Part shown: positions 58,590-64,000 of the stretch, piece after piece
How positions within the stretch are numbered: the first letter of the stretch is position 1
How the letters are laid out: every line of letters starts with the position of its first letter
Source of the DNA: Eumeta japonica
Lineage: Eukaryota > Arthropoda > Insecta > Lepidoptera > Psychidae
Direction of reading: 5' to 3'
Length of the DNA stretch: 64,000 bases
Assembly (NCBI GenBank): GCA_005406025.1
Contig: BGZK01000719.1
Coordinates: forward strand, 62,001 to 126,000
Notes under the pieces: generated by a model
Databases searched by the model: none
What the model was told of the DNA's origin: nothing
What the model saw: only the letters and a program-made list of their open reading frames with translations
Made by a program: the position numbers and the translations under genes

Positions 58590-59200
58590 ACTTGTTACGA
58601 GGATTTTGCATAAAAGCGAATGAAAATTAATTTTATTAAGATGCACGCTGGCTCGCGTTACCCGGCGCGAGTCGGGCCACGCCGGCGACCTCGCGGCGCC
58701 ACTACATAAGCGGTCGGCGAGCGATGAAATTTTCAACTGGCATAAATTACAAAAGAAAATATTGGATTTGAATTCGAAAAAAAAAACCATTCGGATTAAC
58801 TCAGGCGGTACACCTTGACGAGGGTCCAAAGTTTAACGAATTATAACAACCGGCGGCACTAACTGTCGCGAGCAGGCCCGCCCGGCCACGCCTCGCGGCT
58901 TAATCGCCAAACTTTCCCCTACGATTGGAGTTTTTGCGGAATACGGGCCCGTGTGCTCGCCCCGCTAATTTATGCGCCCGGAGGTGGATCGGGAGGCGCT
59001 CCGCTCGTTTTCCTCTCCTAGTAGGTATTCAAGACGTCGTTTAATCGACGGCGCCAGTCGAACTCGCCCCGGATTCCGGTTCGCGTAAGAGAAATCTAAA
59101 GCAGCGCCGTCGGAAGTCTCCCGGGGTATTTGATTATCGAGCAAAACGAATAAGCCCGTAGCCGTGCAGCTTCCTCTCAACTGATTGTGTATTGTGTCCG
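58590..59200. promoter_or_regulatory. Large CpG-rich island, candidate regulatory region
   Basis: The longest GC-rich block in the window: ACCCGGCGCGAGTCGGGCC, GCCACGCCTCGCGGCTTAAT, CCCCGCTAATTTATGCGCCC, GACGTCGTTTAATCGACGGC. Homeodomain-like TAAT and TTTATG cores are embedded between CpG-rich segments. Minus-strand frames of 71-87 codons cross it but look GC-driven and lack domains. It could be an enhancer, a promoter or a 5' noncoding exon; no TATA box or initiator could be assigned. Confidence 0.35.
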
Positions 59201-59744
59201 TTGCTCACAGTAGACGAGTATGTACTATAGAAGAAATGCTTTAATATTTCTGCGTATATATATTCCTATCCGATATCGAGGGAAATATTCTACAAGTTCG
59301 TGCTCATCTTTTAGGCTCGGCGTTAGGTTTTGCCGGTCCATTACATACGCTTCCACATTTTTTACATCGGATTTAAGGGCTTAGGTCTTAGGGTCGTGAG
59401 CTAATAAAAGTTTTTCTCTATTTCTACGTTTACACTCTTATATATCCCCGACACTCATAATTCTATTGCCTTTCTTTTCGAGATATAATGTGCTTCTAAT
59501 GTTACTTACAGGGCTAAAATGCGTATGCCCCTTTACATCTTTCACGTATGGTTCTGCGGATTTCATAACTATTCATATTTCTTTATATCAAGTCATATAT
59601 ACTGATATGTGTGTGTGTGTGTGTGTGTGTGCGTGTATGCGTATGTATATAATGATAATGATTTTCCACGCCGCACGTAAAAGCTACGAAATGTATTGGC
59701 ATGGGACCATGACTATTCGATTTATAAACGTCTGTAGATGGTTA
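59201..59744. other. Noncoding with (TG)12 microsatellite
   Basis: A pure (TG)12 run lies at 59608-59631, followed by GCGTGTATGCGTATG. The 93-codon frame across it is partly driven by the repeat and is not called. Confidence 0.55.
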
Positions 59745-60086
59745 TAGACTATTCATAGTACAAAAAATGTAAAATTATGTTTGTTTGGATGTTTCTAATA
59801 TTGTAATATGCAATATTGATTGGAGGGATTGTAATTATAACTTTAACCATTCTACGCGAAATCGTTTGTAGACGATTTTATGATTCTTATAATATTATAT
59901 TTCTTAAATTAAATAATTTATTATCACTACCATTAATTCTCAAGGAAGGACCAAGATCTATGTCGAATTCTGTATAGGAATGGAAAGCGGGACTAGTAAC
60001 AGATCCGACAGTTTGACAGAATTGACATTTGAAAAAAATTGCTAATTTTAAATATACGCCCAGCGAAGCGGGCGGGTGACCACTGG
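59745..60086 (+). mobile_element. Probable nonautonomous Helitron
   Basis: The 3' end is ACGCCCAGCGAAGCGGGCGG then GTGACCACTGG/T. The GC-rich inverted pair CGCCC/GGGCG closes a hairpin ~12 nt upstream of CTGG, a CTRR terminus followed by host T at 60087. The 5' region carries ATGTTTGTTTGGATGTTT, seen at starts of lepidopteran Helitrons, but the exact 5' TC base was not found. About 340 bp; frames inside are shadows. The 3' sequence differs from the copies at 30738 and 45257, so it is another subfamily. Confidence 0.55.
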
Positions 60087-63000
60087 TATATATATATGAT
60101 ATACAGTTGTAGTATGGGTCACGAAGTAAATGGATATACGAGAGAACATCTTTTAATTTCCTATGCAGATTTATGTTTTTCAAAAAACTCGGATAAGTGC
60201 CTAAACAAGTGTGTATATAGTATTATATAGATTTTTTTTTTTTGGTAAGTCCCAAATTTCATTATTAGGCATACATTAAGACAAATTTGCTTCAAGCATT
60301 TATCATAATACATGACCCAATTAATACAGTTTTTCAATACGTACTCCTTGCGTTTAGGATAATATTTCTACCTTTGGTAATATCTTTTTTTTTGTTTATA
60401 GTTCATATTGAGTATTTTAGAAATTTTTTTGATGAATTTATCATTTTTGTAGTTTTGAATTTTTTTTATACATCAGCGATATCTCCTGAAACTTTACCTT
60501 TTATGTATATGATGTGGCATACAGTAAACAATAACATATATGTTTAAAAATGAAATTGTTGGTCCAGTGCGCTCATATTTTACGCTAACATATATAAGTA
60601 AAGCTAAAACAGCCGATCGTTATCTGGTATTTAGGATACAACAGGTACTTGGAAGAAAAAAAATCTCAAATGGTTAATTACAGTGACTACAATTTAGTCG
60701 CCGCTATGATGAACTAGTCTGATAATAATAGTAAAAAACTTAAATTAGTTATTTATAGTATTTTCATAATTATTTAATGATATAATTTGTTTTATTAACT
60801 TGATTACCTTATTAAACTTGATTATATCTTGTCATATACATATTAAAATATTTGACTTTATACACATTATCATAATTACGATTACCCTTACATTAAAAAA
60901 AACCAAAAATTGACACCCACACTTGTATAAGTGAAAATTTTGTAACGACTCATTTGAATGATTTAAATATGCACGCAATCTCGAAAGATATATTCAAAAT
61001 CACATATAGCCTTTAATTTGGAAATCACATGTTCTTATTGTACAACCGATTCTTGAGTAGATCGGGCAAACCATTCCTCAATCATAAAAAAATATGCAGG
61101 CTGACAAAAAATTAAAAATTGGTAGAATCGAAATCAGTGAGACGTAAAACAATTATCTATAATAAAATTTGACAGAAAAATACAGGACCTATAAATTTGT
61201 ATAGCAGTATTTAGGATATTTAAAATTTAAATTGTGATTTTGGTTTTTGAATAAATTTGAACTTTCACCACAATTTTAATTCCATTGAACATATAATCCG
61301 TGATTTTTATTTCAAATATCAAATTCAAAACGTGATTGTGCTTCAGTCCTGCGCACACGGTAATACCGGGCGCTTTCTTATACTTTGCGCTGTACCCGGC
61401 GCCCGTAAAGTCTAAAAGATATGTAGGAATCGAATAGCTGTATTTTAAAGATTCGTTTTCATGCACTATCTCTCTTCTCTATTGTTCATACCTTCTATAA
61501 TACTTGAGAGGAAAATGTATTTTTATCAAATATCTACATCTTGAAGTCCTACGAGAAATTTTGTATCTAAATATCGATGTAATCCATTTTAATTAAAGAT
61601 GTCATGTTATTGATGTAAATATTGAAAGTAACAAACAAATATTAAAATAAGGCGACCACTTTATAATCAAACATATATCTATGAACGTTAATTATAACAT
61701 TCATTTCCATATAATTCAAAAAAATATATTCCACTTAATCTCCTTGTCATATCAAAATACAAAAAATAAATATACGTATAAGTAGATACTCACAAAGTTT
61801 TCAATTATACTTGGAGGAATGCCCCACTTTTACAACAAATGAATAATGTTTTTGTGTTGACTTATAATTACTGAAACAATGTTCAAGAAATCTATTTACA
61901 ATACAAACAATCACGTATTGTATATTACACATACTGTAATAATCACAATTTTTTCATTCCAATTAATTTCGTATATGAATATGTAAATAGAGCTTAACTG
62001 TTGTCGATATGACACTTTTCATTTATACACCACAGACGCCTACGTATTTAACAACGCGATTAACGTGAGCGCCAGGAGTCTGCTCTATCATATGATAAGT
62101 TTAAAGTCGAGGAATATATTTTCTAGTTTATATAAAATTGCATTTTGAATCAACTATGTTTTTTCTTATTGTAATTTCAAGATCACGTTGTTTACTTGCT
62201 CTAACTCTTTTTCTCTTAAGATTAGCAAATATTCTAAAAATACCGGTGTCTTACATGAAATATCATCGTACTTTTGCATTTACGAAATATAATTAAATCA
62301 ATGAAATATTTTCTTGAACATAGTAAATGATTTGATAAAATGGATTTACTTGATTTAAATATTTCTTTTTTACTGTGTACGAAAGTGAGGTCGCCTACAA
62401 TTACCCGTTGTCTGCCATGCCAATCACATGCAAGTTCAAGGTAGAATTTCAAACCTATTAAGTATATCTTTTGGAGGCCAACTTCGAATGAAATACATGT
62501 CGTAAAAGAATGAAAGAGAAGCGATGTTTACCTATATACAAATATGAATTTGGTTGAAAAAAAGATAAACAATCAGCAGTCAAACTAAAGGGTTGTCGGC
62601 GACCTTGACTGAAATATAAAATATATATTATTCATATTTTGATTAAGGAAAATTATTCATGTTTGGGCCCCAAGAGTTTTAAATGAAAAAGTAATTTTAG
62701 CACTAAGTTTAAGTTTCCTAAACAAATTTAATGTGTTATTATATCATGTAACTAAATTATTCCCAAAAATTAAACAAAATAAAAAAGAAAAAGATTAAAA
62801 AAAGTACAGAACATAATTTCTTTTTTTCCATTATTCTAATTATTCTAAGGTCGCAGAACAAGAGTTGAATGGGCCCATGGCTTATTTTGAAAGCATTCAA
62901 GTATGTGCGCAGATAGGTGGTAAACAAACTAACTTATTTTAGACGCATTTTTCAAGTCCAGGAAGATATTCAATTTATTATTTTCTTAATAAATGTGGCC

Positions 63001-64000
63001 GACGACTAAAGGCGATCGGTAAGCCCCCCAGTTTATCCTATTAAAATTATATAATTTAACAAATTTTTATATTTTAGCTAAAAAATTTGAAAAACAATTT
63101 GGAATTAATAACAATACAATAAGGACTTGTATCAAAATTATTGAATAATATTAGTAATCCGCACACTACTGTTGATCAAGAGACCCTATATTTTTTAGAA
63201 TATGAAACAGTTATTAAAATACAATAGATGTTGCGCGATTTACTTAATAGCGCCATCTAACAACCTATTTTATAAATAGATATATTTTTGTGTGCACGCC
63301 ACCTATTACCTATCTGTTAAACTAATTGCGTAGAATATTTGAAAGAACTCATAATAGACGTAGTCTGTTAATTTAATAGCAGATGACGCTATTGATATAT
63401 CGTTACATGATTTGCATAAACTATACAAATTTTATATTATTTATATGCATTTTGCTATTGGTTGTAAATCTATTAAATTTATTTAATAATTCCTTCTAGC
63501 TTTTGCCGACAAATTTATCGACGTAGGCGAAGAACAAATGTCTACATCGGTTATTTTCATTTTACTATCGATTCCAATTTTCCAATCATTCCAATACTAA
63601 TCTTCGTCTAGCTTTCATCAAGCTTTCAATAGATTTCAATCTCCATTTGTTTGTTCTATACCACATTTTAACCCTTTTGCTATACAAAACTACAAAAATA
63701 ACACATTCCTCTATTCCTTATATGCAAGACATTAGCGCCTTCTAACATACGCAACTTTTCAGGATTAATTCATTACTTGTTTTATTTTTATACGTATTCA
63801 TGAATTAATAAAAGACATTGATTACAGTGTTGTTTATTTTTATTATTAATGAACCTGTTTTTATAACACAAATTGAAATAAACAGCAAGAGTATCTTCTT
63901 GTTTCGTTTCTCTTTTCAAAATGAAAATAATTATGTGTCCTTTTTATCTTTACTATGTCAACGACAGTTTAATTATTATCACTTTGATTCTCAATAGTTT
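60087..64000. other. AT-rich noncoding
   Basis: No supported gene. GGGCGC and GCGCCC lie 25 nt apart at 61365-61405 in an otherwise AT-rich area. AATAGCGCCATCT at 63246-63258 and its near-complement AGATGACGCTATT at 63381-63393 form an inverted pair 122 bp apart. Frames at 60287-60547, 61227-61466 and 62234-62452 lack domains. Confidence 0.45.

Noticed and set aside
1681..59640. CRISPR-like arrays or bacterial operons
   Set aside because: No regularly spaced identical repeats with unique spacers, no ribosome-binding-site spaced genes; composition and repeats are those of an insect nuclear genome.

Overview
The window looks like a stretch of AT-rich nuclear DNA from an insect, most likely a moth or butterfly. 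Three things point that way: the low-GC background with scattered CpG-rich patches, Helitron ends of the kind common in Lepidoptera, and retrotransposon 3' tails that match widely dispersed lepidopteran repeats. The lineage call rests on memory of such repeats, not on a search. No complete host gene is visible. Most of the 64 kb reads as intergenic or long-intron DNA.

The clearest feature is a full-length but broken piggyBac transposon at 17077-19496. It has matching terminal repeats, a TTAA duplication on each side, an intron in its 5' leader, a frameshifted transposase relic that keeps its DDD catalytic motifs and C-terminal cysteine domain, and polyadenylation signals. Other mobile DNA includes a foldback array of ~120-bp units at the left edge (1-1330), a probable tRNA-derived SINE (6365-6660), a candidate TIR element (6880-7310), non-LTR retrotransposon 3' ends (9560, 13503, 32660, 54291), a LINE endonuclease relic (37258), and several Helitron copies or ends (1391, 9981, 30738-31081, 45257-45747, 59745-60086). 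At 53945-55124 a nested structure holds inverted repeat arms, a 170-bp retroelement with a 9-bp target duplication, and, between the arms, a short exon-like reading frame.

Possible host coding material is limited. The best candidates are a 157-codon intronless frame with paired cysteines (30064-30537), an exon-like frame on the minus strand (54658-54791), a region of long open frames at 10228-10870, and a few frames of 40-45 codons in GC-rich patches. None can be named with confidence.

Between the repeats lie about a dozen CpG-rich islands (for example 7140-7690, 27360-27610, 40020-40310, 42410-42670, 46130-46400, 58590-59200). Several contain homeodomain-like TAAT or TTTATG sites and lack a convincing reading frame, so they are candidate cis-regulatory elements. 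The window as a whole could be regulatory DNA around a developmental gene outside its borders; that is inference.
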